In this document: positions 19,880 through 31,400 of the stretch, piece by piece | Layout: the number at the start of each line of letters is the position of its first letter | Position numbering within the stretch: the first letter of the stretch is position 1 | From: Limnomonas spitsbergensis | Lineage: Eukaryota; Chlorophyta; Chlorophyceae; Chlamydomonadales | Direction of reading: 5' to 3' | Length of the DNA: 64,000 nucleotides | NCBI GenBank assembly: GCA_037349105.1 | Contig: JAYJMM010000104.1 | Span: 592,001 to 656,000 of the forward strand | Program-made: the position numbers and the translations under genes | The notes under the pieces: generated by a model | Told to the model about the DNA's origin: nothing | Databases searched by the model: none | Seen by the model: only the letters and a program-made list of their open reading frames with translations

Positions 19880-22800
19880 TTGCAGGAGGTATTCCCGGGT
19901 CCCCCTCCTGTCTCTAGATGTCATGTGTGCACTGCAGTTGAGAATCACGTGTCTGACTTGATGAACTCTAGCTTCCTGACGTACGACCGAGTGATTTGTA
20001 ACGAACATTTGAATTGTACCTGCACGCTTCCAGTCATTCACTCCAACTCTCCAGACAAACACCAGATTTACGTTGCAAAAACCAGAAGCCAAGCCAGGCT
20101 TTATTTGAACAACAGACCCAACACCAGTTCATGTCTTCTAGTTTCCTCCAGACAAGCAGCAGGATTACAACCGCTACTCCAACACTCTTTCCTAGTCAAG
20201 AAATACGAATCCAGTTCAGCGCTTGGTACCGCTATGAATAAGGGTATGAAACCATCCCCAGTACTTGCCTTTGTAATCCCAGCTGATACAAGAGAAACAG
20301 CCCAGTGTCGAGTTCTAGCCAAAATACAAGTTGATGATCGAGTCCAGATATTGCATACCAGCCAAGACAAGGATGTAAAACAAGATGGAAATCACCAAGA
20401 TGGTGATGACCAGCCCCTAGCAGCAACCTACCACGGCCAAGCACATGGCAAAAACCTCAAGTGTCTATTTGATTCGGGGGCATCCTCATGTTTCATGGGA
20501 GCCAAACTTGCCAAGAAACTCGGACTCCAGATTCGTTCAAGTAAATATCGAGCAGTGGCCACTGCGGCTGGTCGAGACTGTACTGTCCTAGGTTCTGCGA
20601 GTCTCACTGTTACGTTCGGCCGGACTGACTTTGAAGCTACAGTTCACATCCTCCCAGCGTTTCTCGATACCATTGATTTAATCATTGGCGAAGACTTCAT
20701 GAAAACACACTCTTGTAATTTGCAGTACAGCCCAGACCAGTCTAGTCTCATGACCATCACTGACGGGGTCGTTCATGAGGTCTTGAATTCGTGTGTTTTA
20801 CGTGGCACAGGTGCAGTACAGGTTGCTCATGCTGTGAAGACCACTTCTAGCCCAGCCGATCCGACCCATGACAATAACGCTGGACAGTGTGACGCTGAAG
20901 ACGAATCCCGACCATGCCGTACACGTACGAAGACCGATCAAATCCCAGCTGGCCTTGCAGCCAAATTACTCAAGTCTGGTCGCCACCGAGCATTCTTAGC
21001 TGTATTGACACCACAGGCTAGCGAACCAGACGAGGAGTTACAACCAGTACCAAATCCAGAAGGAGAACTAGACCATAAAACCAGTCGAGAAAAACTAGCA
21101 AACATGAACCATGTGCACCCAGACCAGCGTACAGCGATTACTTCACTGATCGACGAGTACGATGACATTTTTTCAGAAACCCCTCGAGCTGGCGGAGCGA
21201 AAGTCCCACCTCTAGAGCACACGATCGATCTGGTCGCTGGCGCTAAACCACCTTTTCGCAGGAACTTTCGTCTCTCTCCAGCCGAGTCTGAAGAACTCAA
21301 GAAACAGGTTGCCGAGCTACTTGACAAAGGAATCATCACCCCTGTCAACAGTCCTTATGGAGCCCCAGTCTTGTTCATCAAGAAACCAAATGGAGGACTT
21401 AGGTTCTGCCTTGATTACCGAGCCTTGAACGAACTAACTGTCAAACTACGCTACCCACTACCAAGGATCGATGATCTTCTAGATGCAGCTCGCGGAGCTT
21501 CATGTTTCTCTTGTCTAGACATGGCAGGTGGCTTTCACCAACTGCTTATTTCCGAGGAAGACCAGCCCAAGACAGCTTTTGCTACACCCTTCGGCCATTA
21601 TGCATGGCGTTGCCTGCCAATGGGTCTTTCGAACGCGCCCAGTCAATACCAGAGCACTGTCAATAAAATCTTTGCTGATCTAGCATTCGTCCTCATTTAC
21701 ATTGATGACATCATGATCCTGTCCCAGACACCAGAACAGCACCTCCAGCATTTAAGACAAGTGTTTGACAAAATACGAGAATCAGGACTGCAGGTCAAAT
21801 TTTCCAAGTGCAAATTTCTGCAGGCTCAAGTCAAGTACCTAGGGCACATTCTTTCGAAAGAAGGTGTGGCTGCCGACCCAGACAAAATTCGAGCGCTTAC
21901 CGAGTGGGAATTCCCGACCAGTGCAACAGGTGTCTTGCAATTTCTAGGCCTAGCAAATTACTTTCGCAAATTCATTCCGAACCTCTCCAGGCTGGCAGCA
22001 CCCTTGTACCATTTGACCAAGAAAACCGTCCAGTTCTCAGGAGGAGCTGACGCTCTGCTGGCTTTTCAAGCTATCAAGGAAGCTTTAGCTTCGCCTCCAG
22101 TTCTTGCATACCCAGATCCAAACCAATCGTACGAACTCGTTTCAGATGCCTCCATCACTGGATGTGGTGCAGTACTTACGCAACAAGGTCGACCTGTCGC
22201 GTACTTCTCTGCCAAGTTCTCACCTGCCGAGCGCAATTACACTACTGGCGAACAAGAACTCCTTGGAATTATCAAAGCTCTCAAGGAGTGGCGATGCTAT
22301 CTAGAAGGCGGCAATGGCCTAAACATTGTGACTGATCACAACCCTCTGACATTTTTCTCCAAGCAGCCCACCCTGTCACGTAGGCAAGCAAGATGGAGCG
22401 AGTTCCTATCACGGTTCGAGTTCACTGTGAAGTACCGACCAGGTGCTACCAACCCAGCTGATTCCCTTTCCAGGTTGCCACACCAAGGACCTGCCCATGC
22501 TGCAATGCTATTTGCAATCACAGTTAACGAGTCATGCCCAGATTTCATGCAAAGAATCAAGAACGAGTCTAGCATTGATCCAGAATTCAAACTTTCCTGT
22601 ACAACTCGAGAATGGTCCCTTAGCAATGGCTACTGGTCACATGCAGGCCTAGTCATTATCCCAGCAGCACTTCGACAAGAAGTCATTCGAGATCACCATG
22701 ATTCATCCCTTGCAGGACATTTCAATTGGAAGACAACACTGGACCACATCAAACGCCAATTTTGGTGGCCCTCAATCCAGGCAGATGTACAACAGTATGT

Positions 22801-23950
22801 CTCATCATGTGCCTCATGCCAGAGGAACAAGTCTGCAAACAAGAGACCCTTTGGTCTAAACCAAACACTAGAAATCCCTGATTCCAGATGGCACACTGTC
22901 ACCATGGACTTTGTGTTTGACTTGCCCCAGTCTGCCAGTGGTCATGATGGCATCATGGTCATTGTGGACAAGCTTACCAAGTTTGTTTGTCTAGCCCCAG
23001 TCAGGAAATCTAGCACATCTGAGGATGTTGCTCGAGTTTTCATCTCTCATGTATTCCAGCATCACGGTTTTCCTATAAACATCATTTCTGACAGAGATGT
23101 ACGATTCACTTCGTCATTCTGGAAGACCATGTGTCACCGCCTTGGTGTACAGCCCAGATTTTCAACTGCTTTCCACCCCCAAACAGATGGTCAAACAGAG
23201 CGAATGAATCGAGTCGTCGAAGAAGTGCTTAGGCATTTCATTGATGGAAACCATGTCACTTGGGAAGAACTCCTACCAGTTGTTGCTATGTCCATTAACA
23301 ATGCCAAGACCAGTACGACCAGGCACACCCCGTTCTACCTGAACTGTGGACGCAACCCGTATACCCCTTTGTCAATCGACATTCCAGACAAGCAAATTCC
23401 AGCTCTTGATTCAGTCTTCAGTGACCTGGATGACACTCTAGTTCAAGTTCAGAAACTATTACGAGCTGCGCAGGATCGCCAGTCGTCGTACGCTGACACG
23501 CGCTTCCGAGCACCTCACACTTTTCAAGCAGGTGACCAAGTTCTCCTGTCAACAAGAAACTTCAAGTTCCAGACCGGAGTTAAGAAACTTCATCCCAAGT
23601 ATATCGGCCCAGTGACAATCCTGAGTTTAACTTCTGGTGGCAATGCTGCTAGGTTGCAACTACCCGAGAATTACACTCGAGTTCACCCAGTCTTCCACGT
23701 GTCACTCTTACGACAGTTCAAGCCCAGTACCAGTTCAAACCCAGTACCTGTCGAGCCTCAAGTCGTGGATGGTTTACCATTATACCAGGTCGAGTCGCTC
23801 TTGTCACATCGCATTCGACGAGTCGGCAAAAAGCGAGTCAAGCAGGTCCTAATCAAATGGCTTGGTTACGATGACACTCACAATTCATGGGAGCCACTAA
23901 GGAACCTGACTCCTGAATTACTCCTTGACGCTCAAAACCTTTTTGAGTAA
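19880..23950 (+). CDS. pol: Pol polyprotein: protease, RT, RNase H, integrase, chromodomain
   Basis: 1,356 codons in the same frame as Gag, beginning after its TAG; there is no nearby ATG, and numbering here starts at the TTG at 19880. An aspartic protease has DSGASS at about residue 198. Reverse transcriptase shows FCLDYRALN, FSCLDMAGGFHQL and the catalytic YIDD at 607-610. RNase H begins near SYELVSDASITGCGAVL and includes TDHNPL. Integrase has the HH-CC zinc region (GHFNWKTTL, CASCQRNK) and a DD35E triad at D1010, D1071 and E1107. The C-terminus carries a chromodomain from about residue 1301 (KQVLIKWLGYDDTHNSWEPL), which targets integration to particular chromatin. No frameshift or internal stop is seen. 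Confidence 0.96.
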   Translation: MQEVFPGPPPVSRCHVCTAVENHVSDLMNSSFLTYDRVICNEHLNCTCTLPVIHSNSPDKHQIYVAKTRSQARLYLNNRPNTSSCLLVSSRQAAGLQPLLQHSFLVKKYESSSALGTAMNKGMKPSPVLAFVIPADTRETAQCRVLAKIQVDDRVQILHTSQDKDVKQDGNHQDGDDQPLAATYHGQAHGKNLKCLFDSGASSCFMGAKLAKKLGLQIRSSKYRAVATAAGRDCTVLGSASLTVTFGRTDFEATVHILPAFLDTIDLIIGEDFMKTHSCNLQYSPDQSSLMTITDGVVHEVLNSCVLRGTGAVQVAHAVKTTSSPADPTHDNNAGQCDAEDESRPCRTRTKTDQIPAGLAAKLLKSGRHRAFLAVLTPQASEPDEELQPVPNPEGELDHKTSREKLANMNHVHPDQRTAITSLIDEYDDIFSETPRAGGAKVPPLEHTIDLVAGAKPPFRRNFRLSPAESEELKKQVAELLDKGIITPVNSPYGAPVLFIKKPNGGLRFCLDYRALNELTVKLRYPLPRIDDLLDAARGASCFSCLDMAGGFHQLLISEEDQPKTAFATPFGHYAWRCLPMGLSNAPSQYQSTVNKIFADLAFVLIYIDDIMILSQTPEQHLQHLRQVFDKIRESGLQVKFSKCKFLQAQVKYLGHILSKEGVAADPDKIRALTEWEFPTSATGVLQFLGLANYFRKFIPNLSRLAAPLYHLTKKTVQFSGGADALLAFQAIKEALASPPVLAYPDPNQSYELVSDASITGCGAVLTQQGRPVAYFSAKFSPAERNYTTGEQELLGIIKALKEWRCYLEGGNGLNIVTDHNPLTFFSKQPTLSRRQARWSEFLSRFEFTVKYRPGATNPADSLSRLPHQGPAHAAMLFAITVNESCPDFMQRIKNESSIDPEFKLSCTTREWSLSNGYWSHAGLVIIPAALRQEVIRDHHDSSLAGHFNWKTTLDHIKRQFWWPSIQADVQQYVSSCASCQRNKSANKRPFGLNQTLEIPDSRWHTVTMDFVFDLPQSASGHDGIMVIVDKLTKFVCLAPVRKSSTSEDVARVFISHVFQHHGFPINIISDRDVRFTSSFWKTMCHRLGVQPRFSTAFHPQTDGQTERMNRVVEEVLRHFIDGNHVTWEELLPVVAMSINNAKTSTTRHTPFYLNCGRNPYTPLSIDIPDKQIPALDSVFSDLDDTLVQVQKLLRAAQDRQSSYADTRFRAPHTFQAGDQVLLSTRNFKFQTGVKKLHPKYIGPVTILSLTSGGNAARLQLPENYTRVHPVFHVSLLRQFKPSTSSNPVPVEPQVVDGLPLYQVESLLSHRIRRVGKKRVKQVLIKWLGYDDTHNSWEPLRNLTPELLLDAQNLFE

Positions 23951-24295
23951 CCAGCACTTGTCTAGTATTCAAGGTCCATACCCCTAGTCCCAGATCGAGA
24001 CCTAACTCTAAACCAGACCAGTCAGATTTTTTTTTTTCTTTCTTTCTGAACCTTGTCTTGAATTCCTTTGAGAACCGATACTGCCCAGCCTGGCAAGCTG
24101 CTCAGATTTCACTTCTCGTTATAATTCAACCTAGATCCAGACTTGAGTTAATTTTTCCAGCGGACAATCAAGTACTCTAGCAGTTCCAAGATAACTTGCT
24201 CCAGATTTCATGTTTGCATTTAATTGATTAAATACTGCAACAATCCGAGTTCCAGTTCACTAACATTTACCTTCCACCGCGCTCGGCACGCAGCC

Positions 24296-24308
24296 TAGGG
24301 GGGAGGTA
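24296..24308 (+). other. Polypurine tract
   Basis: AGGGGGGAGGTA-type purine run immediately before the 3' LTR, the expected primer for plus-strand DNA synthesis. Confidence 0.7.
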
Positions 24309-24711
24309 TGTAATGGTCATGTAACCAGTACCCCAGAATTACCAGTCGCTGACGCGACCTGCCTTACGTTATCGGCGCTTACGCTCCATACGGAAGTTGC
24401 AGGGTCGCCTGGCAAGCCCAGACCAGAACCCTCACGGGTTAAACCCTGCACCTCCCATATAAGCGAGCTCTGCTAGGCATCGGGAAGTCTCAGACGAGAT
24501 CAATCCATCAGGCTCAATACCTGACTGTCCCACTATCAAATCTCTAGTCTCCAGCAGTCTCCCCTCGTGAGCACCTAGTCCCCCCTCAGTCAACTCTCCG
24601 ACTACTCGTCTACCCTCAACACCGTCCCGGACTCCCCTTCACGTTCCTCTACTAGTGAGTCCCTGTCTAGATATAAGAGTCCTGCCCCCTAGGGCACCTA
24701 GGACCTCTTCA
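24309..24711 (+). repeat. 3' long terminal repeat
   Basis: 403 bp; I found no difference from 18607-19009 on reading both. Followed directly by the GGTGG target duplication. Confidence 0.95.
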
Positions 24712-24716
24712 GGTGG
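24712..24716. repeat. Target-site duplication, right (GGTGG)
   Basis: Matches 18602-18606. Removing the element and one copy restores the uninterrupted host sequence. Confidence 0.9.
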
Positions 24717-25494
24717 AATACCAAGGACATATCTGTGCCAATAATGATGATGTGAACATGGGGATAATGGGAAAGGGGTTGGGCATCAGGAAGAGGTCTT
24801 GAAAAGAGAAAACAGAGGATGGGATATCAGTGGTACTTAGCAGATCAATGGGGTGGCGTGAGGGTCCATGGTAGGTTAGGTAGGTGTGGAGACTCGAGAA
24901 GGTCCACCTACCCAGCAGCCTGCAAAACAGCATACCAGTATGGCAACTGAGCTGTGGACTTGTGTGAATGGCATAGTTTAAGATTGGAGTTCAACCCAAT
25001 TACAAGAATGCGAAGCACTGAAACCCTGTATATGTAATCGTCTCAAGATCCTCCAGCGGGGTCAGGGATATAGATCCGTGTGGGATCACACTTTGTGATG
25101 GGAACATCCTGGATATCCTGGATGGCCGGGCGTTTTGAGCCGTACGCTTTAAGCTTGAAAAGAAAAGAAAGGAAATAAAACGCCTGAGCGTGGCTTGAAA
25201 GAAAGAAAACGCCTTAGCGTGGCTTGAGGAATACGGGATTTTAAATGCCGTACACCGGCTTGATTTCATCTGAACCTCGCCTGAGTTGTCATTACGCGAA
25301 ACCAAGAGCATACGTACATTGCTGAAATTACTGCCCGACTTCAAAAGCAAGTACATATCATTGTTTATTTCACGATTATATGGCGCAGTTAATACGAAAT
25401 GAGTTGTATCTTTGACATTGGGTAGCCCATAGTCAACGAACACGGTCGACGCTGTTTTGTGAGACAGCACATAAGCGGACGTGGAGCATCAGCG
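24717..25494. other. Spacer and probable 5' region of the large gene
   Basis: No coding exon seen. It continues the pre-insertion intergenic sequence, then carries nested S3 short-element copies (25155-25258), then about 230 bases before the ATG at 25495 that should hold the 5' UTR and promoter. No clear TATA box. Confidence 0.4.
25155..25258. repeat. S3 short interspersed element, two nested copies
   Basis: AAACGCCTGAGCGTGGCTTG at about 25178, then again as AAACGCCTTAGCGTGGCTTG at about 25207 after a GAAAGAAAG purine run, followed by AGGAATACGGGATTTTAAAT. The second copy matches 49680-49745 closely. The first copy is cut off where the second begins, as if the second inserted into it or it duplicated in place. 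Confidence 0.65.
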
Positions 25495-28400
25495 ATGGAA
25501 GCGCTGCACGCCGCGTTCCCAAACGTAGAACAAAACCGCAAGGCCCTTGCTATCAAAAAGTCTCATGCAGAGCCTCGTGCAGCTTCGTCAGCAGCTACTC
25601 AGCGAATACAGCGAAGCATCGACGGACAGACAGCAGGGACGTTGCAGCACCGAGATGGGCAGGGTCTTGCACATAACGTTGAAGAATTTCCAGCGCAGCC
25701 TCCCGGGCTCGCCACTCAGCCTGCAGACTCAACAGCGAGTAACGACGGGACGACCCCCCATCGGTTAGTTGCGGTGCATGGGCTGCCAGTTGCTAGGCCT
25801 GCAGGGGACTCGCGGGCAGAAAATGATGCCTTCATTCATACAGCGGAGCTGAGGGCAGCAGCTGGACAGCCCAAGCAGACAGCCTCATGCAAGTCATCAC
25901 CCCATGCAGCAGATGAAAATGCAGCCACTACTGCGGCAGCAGGCTCTAGACAGCCGACTGAAGGATCATTCCAACATGTTGAACCGCCCAAGCCTGTGCC
26001 CTTGCGAGAGAAAATGTCAGGGGAGAAGTCAGCAGCTGCTGGAGCCGTGAACTCTGTGGTCATGCCTGCTAGTACAAAGCATGTGACGCCGACAGCTGTG
26101 AGAGCCGTGGCTACTGGGAATAGGAAGACGGGGGTGACTGCAGCTGCGATGCCTGCGGTAGCTGCGGGAACGGGGCATGCGGCAGCTGCGGCCGAAAGAC
26201 CCTCAATGGTCGAACCTAAGAGGCTTGGGGTAGCAACAGCTGCAGCAACAACAGCTGAGGCATCTGTGGTGGCTCCAACAGAGATGCCTGCGGTAGCTCC
26301 AGCAGAGTCGTCTGCAGTAGCTCCAGCAAAGATGCCAGCTGTGGTAGGTCCAGCTGAGACGTCTGCGGTTACTCCAACAGAGACACACGTGGCAGCTCCA
26401 GCTGAGACGCCTGTGGTAGCTTCAGCTGAGATGCCTGCGGGAACACCAGCAGAGACGCTGCCTGCGGGAGCATTAGTAGAGAGACCTGTGGGAGCACCAG
26501 TAGAAAGACCTGTGGGAGCACCAGTGGAGAGACCTGTGGGAGCACCAGTGGAGAGACCTGTGGGAGCACCAGTGGGGAGGCCAACCGCCGAGGTTGCACC
26601 TCAGGGGACAATCGATCCGAAGCCTCCTCCAGCCCTTGAGAGTGCGTTATCTGGACCAGGCCCAGATGCGCCGCTGGCAGAGGCAGCTGGTGGGGTTGCA
26701 GCAGCAGGTGCAGTCCCAGCTGAGGATTTGGAGGAGGGCTCTGGAGTGGCAGCGCACACAGGTCTAGATGAGGGTCTGGATCTGGATACTGATCTAGACC
26801 ATCCCATGCTCAAGGAGCTAAAGGCAGCATTCGGAGGCCTGGAGCTGCAGCTGGGACCTGACGGGCAGATGGGCGGTCCTGCCGTTGCCGTGGGTGAGGC
26901 AAAGATGCCAGTGGGATTTTCCTTCCCAGGTGCTGACCTGGCGCCTGTGCCGGACTCTGCGGCGCTGCCTTCACCGACGACCAGGTTCAAGGGGCTGACG
27001 CCACCAGCCACTAAGGAGGGCCAGGTCAGTGCAGTGGTGATAGGGTGTGGGCATGAAGGGCGCCCGGTCGGTGCACCAGTGCAGTGGTGCTGGGATGTCG
27101 GCAGCAAGAGGGTGAGGTCACCGCGGTATTACTGAGATGTGGGTGCTTATGGACGTGCGACAGAGGCCACCATCGGGCTAGACCATGCTGTTCTGGCCAC
27201 CCACTTCCCTTCGATTGGCGTTGTTGCAACCAAGTCAAGTCGGCACCCGCACACCCGGAGGCTGGCCTTGCAGCATCAACAGCAATGGGTGCCTCTTAAC
27301 TAGCAGCTGCCCTGGAAATATTATCAAAATTTGCCTCACGGCGTATGCCTTAGTTGCCCTCCCGCCAGTGAAGTTCTGTCCTCCTGCCCTCCTGCCTGAC
27401 CCTCTGGAAGTGGCTCCTGTGTGGATGCGCTGACGCCGTAGCCACTATGCAAAAATAATACGCCCTAGTGCGTGGATTAAGGAAGCCACCCGTTCGGCCT
27501 TAGCACTAGGTGAGCTACCATAACGCCGTGACTACTGCATACAGTCCAGCTACCCTGATCAGCTCTGTCTCCAAGGCTTGTCAGTTTCAGGCTGGGAAAC
27601 TAACTTCCGGATGCGTTGAGTACTTGAGTCATTCACTGACTCCAGCCTTCCTGCTCTGCAGGGAAGGACCTCTGAAGCTGCATTCCCCGCTGCACCCGGT
27701 GCCTCCTCGCTGGCCATCCCTCCGCCTATACCAGGAGTGCCGCCACCCTCCCCGGGGAATCAATCGTCGCAGAGAGCGGTGTCCTCCCCAACGTGGGGCG
27801 CAAACGCACCCGGGCACGGTCAGTTTGTGTGTTGGCGTGGGCATGATCGCCACGGCAGCCCGGCAGAGATTGCGATGCTTGTATGGTGGCCTTGGTTGCA
27901 CGAAGGGATGCAAGTCCAAATAGCATCGGGCCGAATTGTATCTAACACAATACAGTATGGGCTTAAGGTTAGATTGCATGTTTTCGTTTTTGTTGCAGCG
28001 TTGTATTGTGACACCTTGCACTGGGACACAGCGGTGGCAATGGCCCTGATAAAACTTGCCCATGCCAATCTGTGCCCTGGCGCTTCATGTGCTTTGCTAT
28101 CACTTATGCCTGACAATACCGTAATGCCTTTCATTGAGTGTTCTTATCCCTTGTGATCGCCTACACTGTCTGGATTGCGTGTGGATGTTACTAAGAACTG
28201 GTATCATAACCCATTCATCCGTCCTGCCTCACAAGTCTTGTTATGATTTCCATAAATTGTTATCAAGTTGATCTTGTCAGAGGTTAAGATATGTCTCTAA
28301 GTTTCACTTTCCTTTGCCCTGCAGGCAAGGCGCGGGCCTTGGCCCCAACAGCCCGCATGCTGTTTACGAAGCTGCAGTGTCTGCCGAAAATGTCTCAAGC

Positions 28401-31400
28401 CATCTTGACACAACAGGTCCGTTTGCTAGTCTGTCGCCATGCAAACTATCCTTTTCGGGGGGCATCAGGCTATTAACAGACTCGCCTAGTGTGAGTTCCT
28501 GGGTCTACTTTGGTGGTGGAGGCTCATGCTTGATACTCCTTCCCCTTCCAAAGTGCTTGATATCGTCCTCCCCTGCCATTCAGGTGTGGGCACGATCTGT
28601 ATGGGACGTGATGCAGGGGGGTGCGGCCCAGCAGCGCGTGTGGACGTTTGGGAACTCTCGGCAGTCCGGCGACGTTGGCTCTGAAACCCGACACGTGCAT
28701 ACCAGCCAGACCCCTCTGCCACTCATGGAGGGACACATGATGACCTCTGTGGCTGCAGGTGGGGCGGATGGAGATCACCCAACCCAAATGAGGGTTACTA
28801 TTTGCATTGACTTAAGGGTTGAGGGAGACCCGGCTGAATATTTGCATTTAAATTTGAGGTGGATTGAGGACTGACTCATGCATGAGATGTATGATGTCCC
28901 CCTCCCCCCCTGGCCTCCTGAAGCACCCCCCACAGACTTTGCAAGGAAGGAGACTTAATCTGAGGCAAGATTATCCGGACTCTCCCCAAGGGCCCTCCTG
29001 TTTGCATCAGAAATGCTGTGCTTCACACTGCTGCCTGAGCACCAATGCTTGAGCACCAGCACCTGAGCACCCCTTCCGCCTGAGCACCCCTTCCGCTTGA
29101 GCACTGCTGCCTGAGAACCCCTTCCGCTTTCCCTCTCTCCTCCCACTGCCTAGGGCGTTACCACGGTGTCGCGGCAGCTGCCGGAAGCCACGAGGTGTAC
29201 ACCTGGGGCTCCACGGGCCGCAGAGGAGAGGAGGAGGCGCCTGTCCCGGGAGGCGCAGGTGCCCTCCTCGCCCAGGAGTCGTCCTCGGCCCGCACGGCCC
29301 GTTCTGAAGGGGGCGCGTACCCCTGGCTCCCCTCCTCGTGTGAGGCCGTGCTGCAGCTCCCAGTCAGAGAGGTGAGGGGGCATCCCTAGGAGCCATGTGG
29401 GAATGAGGGCCTTGGGGTTGTTAAGGCTGAGCCCCATGTGGCGCCCGGGGAATCAAAGTCCATTTGGTCCCCAGGGACTGGAGGCTCAGGCAGCCGTTAG
29501 GGAAGGCGGCCTGATACCTCCCAATTCATGACGCCTGATGTTTAAACGAGAGAATGTACCCCGTCAGTTGTCACCACCTGTGGCCTCCAGGAGGTGGCCG
29601 CTAATTCCAAAGCCCCCAACTTGCATCAAGGATATCGCCCTACTTATGTTTCCTCCTGATTGGAGGTGAAGGGGGATTCGCAGCGTGGGTCTGAGGTCCT
29701 TTAATGGATATATAAGCATAGTGACCTGTGCTTAGTCAGACCCCCCCTCCCCTCCCTCTGTGTGTCCCAGGTCGAGGTCATGCCGAAGCAGATGAGCATC
29801 CAGGGCCTGCTGGATCGGCTGCCTGCCAGCCTGAGGCAGGGCCTGAAGGACACCGATCCCGAGGGGGAGATGGAGGAAAAGGTGGGAGGGGGAGCAGCCA
29901 CCTGTAGGGGATAACCTGAAAGGCAACCCTGACCTATGTCTGCAGCCATACCCAGTCAACGGTGAACTCAATCCACGCCACGGGGTGCATCCTTTTTCTA
30001 TTTAGCACTATCCAAAATCAAACGCAGCGCTCAAGATGCCCCCCCCCTCTTTTGGTCCCCCTTAAGTGTACCTTTTCACCCCACTGTCTGCAAGGCGCAG
30101 CTTTCCTATGCAAGCGTGTTTGTTGTGTTTTGATGCTGGTCCTCCCAAGGATGGTAGGACTTCAATTTTCTCTGTTGTTCGATTCACATTCCAGCCAGCT
30201 CCTCTCACTTGAGCCTTTTCAGTTGATGCCTAGATGCTATTAATATCAGCTATTCTCACCATACCTGCATCACCCCCCCCTCTTGTCGCACAGGACGTTT
30301 TCATGTACAGCGAATCCGAGATCCAGCTGTGGCGTGTCCGCCTGCCCACCCCCGTGCGGCTGGTGGCGTGTGGGGCTGAGCATACCCTGGTGGCAATGAT
30401 TGGTGGGGGCATCATGGCCTGGGGCACCAACACCAGGGGGCAGGTGAGTGGTGCAGGTGGGCAGGTGGGGTAGGTGAGGGGCGCAGGTGGGCAGGTGGGG
30501 TAGGTGAGGGGTGCAGGTGGGCAGGTGGGGGGCAGGTGAGGGGCGCAGGTGGGCAGGTGGGGTAGCTGAGGGGCGCACATGGGCAGGTGGGGTAGCTGAA
30601 GGGCGCAGGTGGGCAGGTGGGGTAGGTGAGGGGTGCTGGGGGACAGGTGGGGTAGGTGAGGGGCGCAGGTGGGGGGTGCAGGTCGGGGGTAGGTGACAGG
30701 CGCAGGCGGGCAGGTGGGGGACAGGTGGGGGGAAGGTGAGGGGCGCAGGTGGGCAGGTGAAGGACAAGTGGGGGGTAGGTGAGGGGGGCAGGTGGGCAGG
30801 TGAGGGGTAGGTGAGGGGCAGGTGAGGGGTAAGTGAGGGGTAGGTGAGGGGTAGGTGAGGGGTAGGTGAGGGGCAGGTGAGGGGTAGATGAGGGGTAGGT
30901 GAGGGGTAGGTGAGGGGTAGGTGAGGGGTAGGTGAGGGGCAGGTGAGGGGTAGGTGAGGGGTAGGTGAGGGGTAGGTGAGGGGTAGGTGAGGGGTAGGTG
31001 AGGGGCAGGTGAGGTGTAGGTGAGGGGTAGGTGAGGGGCAGGTAAGGGGTAGGTGAGGGGCAGGTGAGGTGTAGGTGGAGGGTAGGTGAGGGGCAGGTGA
31101 GGTGTAGGTGGAGGGTAGGTGAGGGGCAGGTCAGGGGCAGGTGAGGTGTAGGTGGAGGGCAGGTCAGGGGCAGGTCAGGGGTAGGTGAGGGGCGCAGGGG
31201 GACAGGTGAAGTGGCCATGAGGGAATTAGGGACATGCCCTGGCCCACACCTTACAGCCTAAGGCGAGGTGAGAGGCTGGCGAGACCACTGGCCTAATCCC
31301 TGCTCCTCTGCTGCCCTGCAGGTGGGCGTGCCTGCTGAGCAGTACCCCTACGTCACGCTGCCCGCTGTGGTGACAGGCCTGCAATCGATGTCCATTGTCC

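Larger units (their letters stand above)
18607..24711 (+). mobile_element. Ty3/gypsy LTR retrotransposon (chromovirus)
   Basis: A 6,105-bp element bounded by 403-bp direct LTRs (18607-19009 and 24309-24711) starting TG and ending CA, with GGTGG duplicated at both flanks. The internal order is primer-binding site, short Gag, then protease, reverse transcriptase, RNase H, integrase and chromodomain. That order and the chromodomain mark it as a chromovirus of the Ty3/gypsy class. The LTRs look identical by eye and Pol is intact over 1,356 codons, so the insertion is young. The Gag region is too short to include an obvious capsid domain. It sits in intergenic DNA between IFT22 and the large RCC1/TPR gene. 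Confidence 0.97.
25495..28416 (+). other. Large gene, exons 1-3: low-complexity N-terminus
   Basis: Exon 1 (25495-27024) is unusually long at 1,530 nt. Exons 2 and 3 are 27662-27818 and 28325-28416. Exon 1 starts MEALHAAFPNVEQNRKAL, then becomes rich in Ala, Thr, Pro and Val, with degenerate VAPAE(M/T)P repeats (about 26270-26450) passing into 24-bp GAPVERPV units (about 26480-26576). It ends with a more ordered stretch (LDHPMLKELKAAFGGLELQL). Exon 2 is Pro-rich (IPPPIPGVPPPSPG). Probably a flexible, disordered region. Confidence 0.75.

Noticed and set aside
30412..31218. 268-codon minus-strand Pro-rich frame
   Set aside because: Translation of the intron 7 minisatellite; no composition or splice evidence for a gene.
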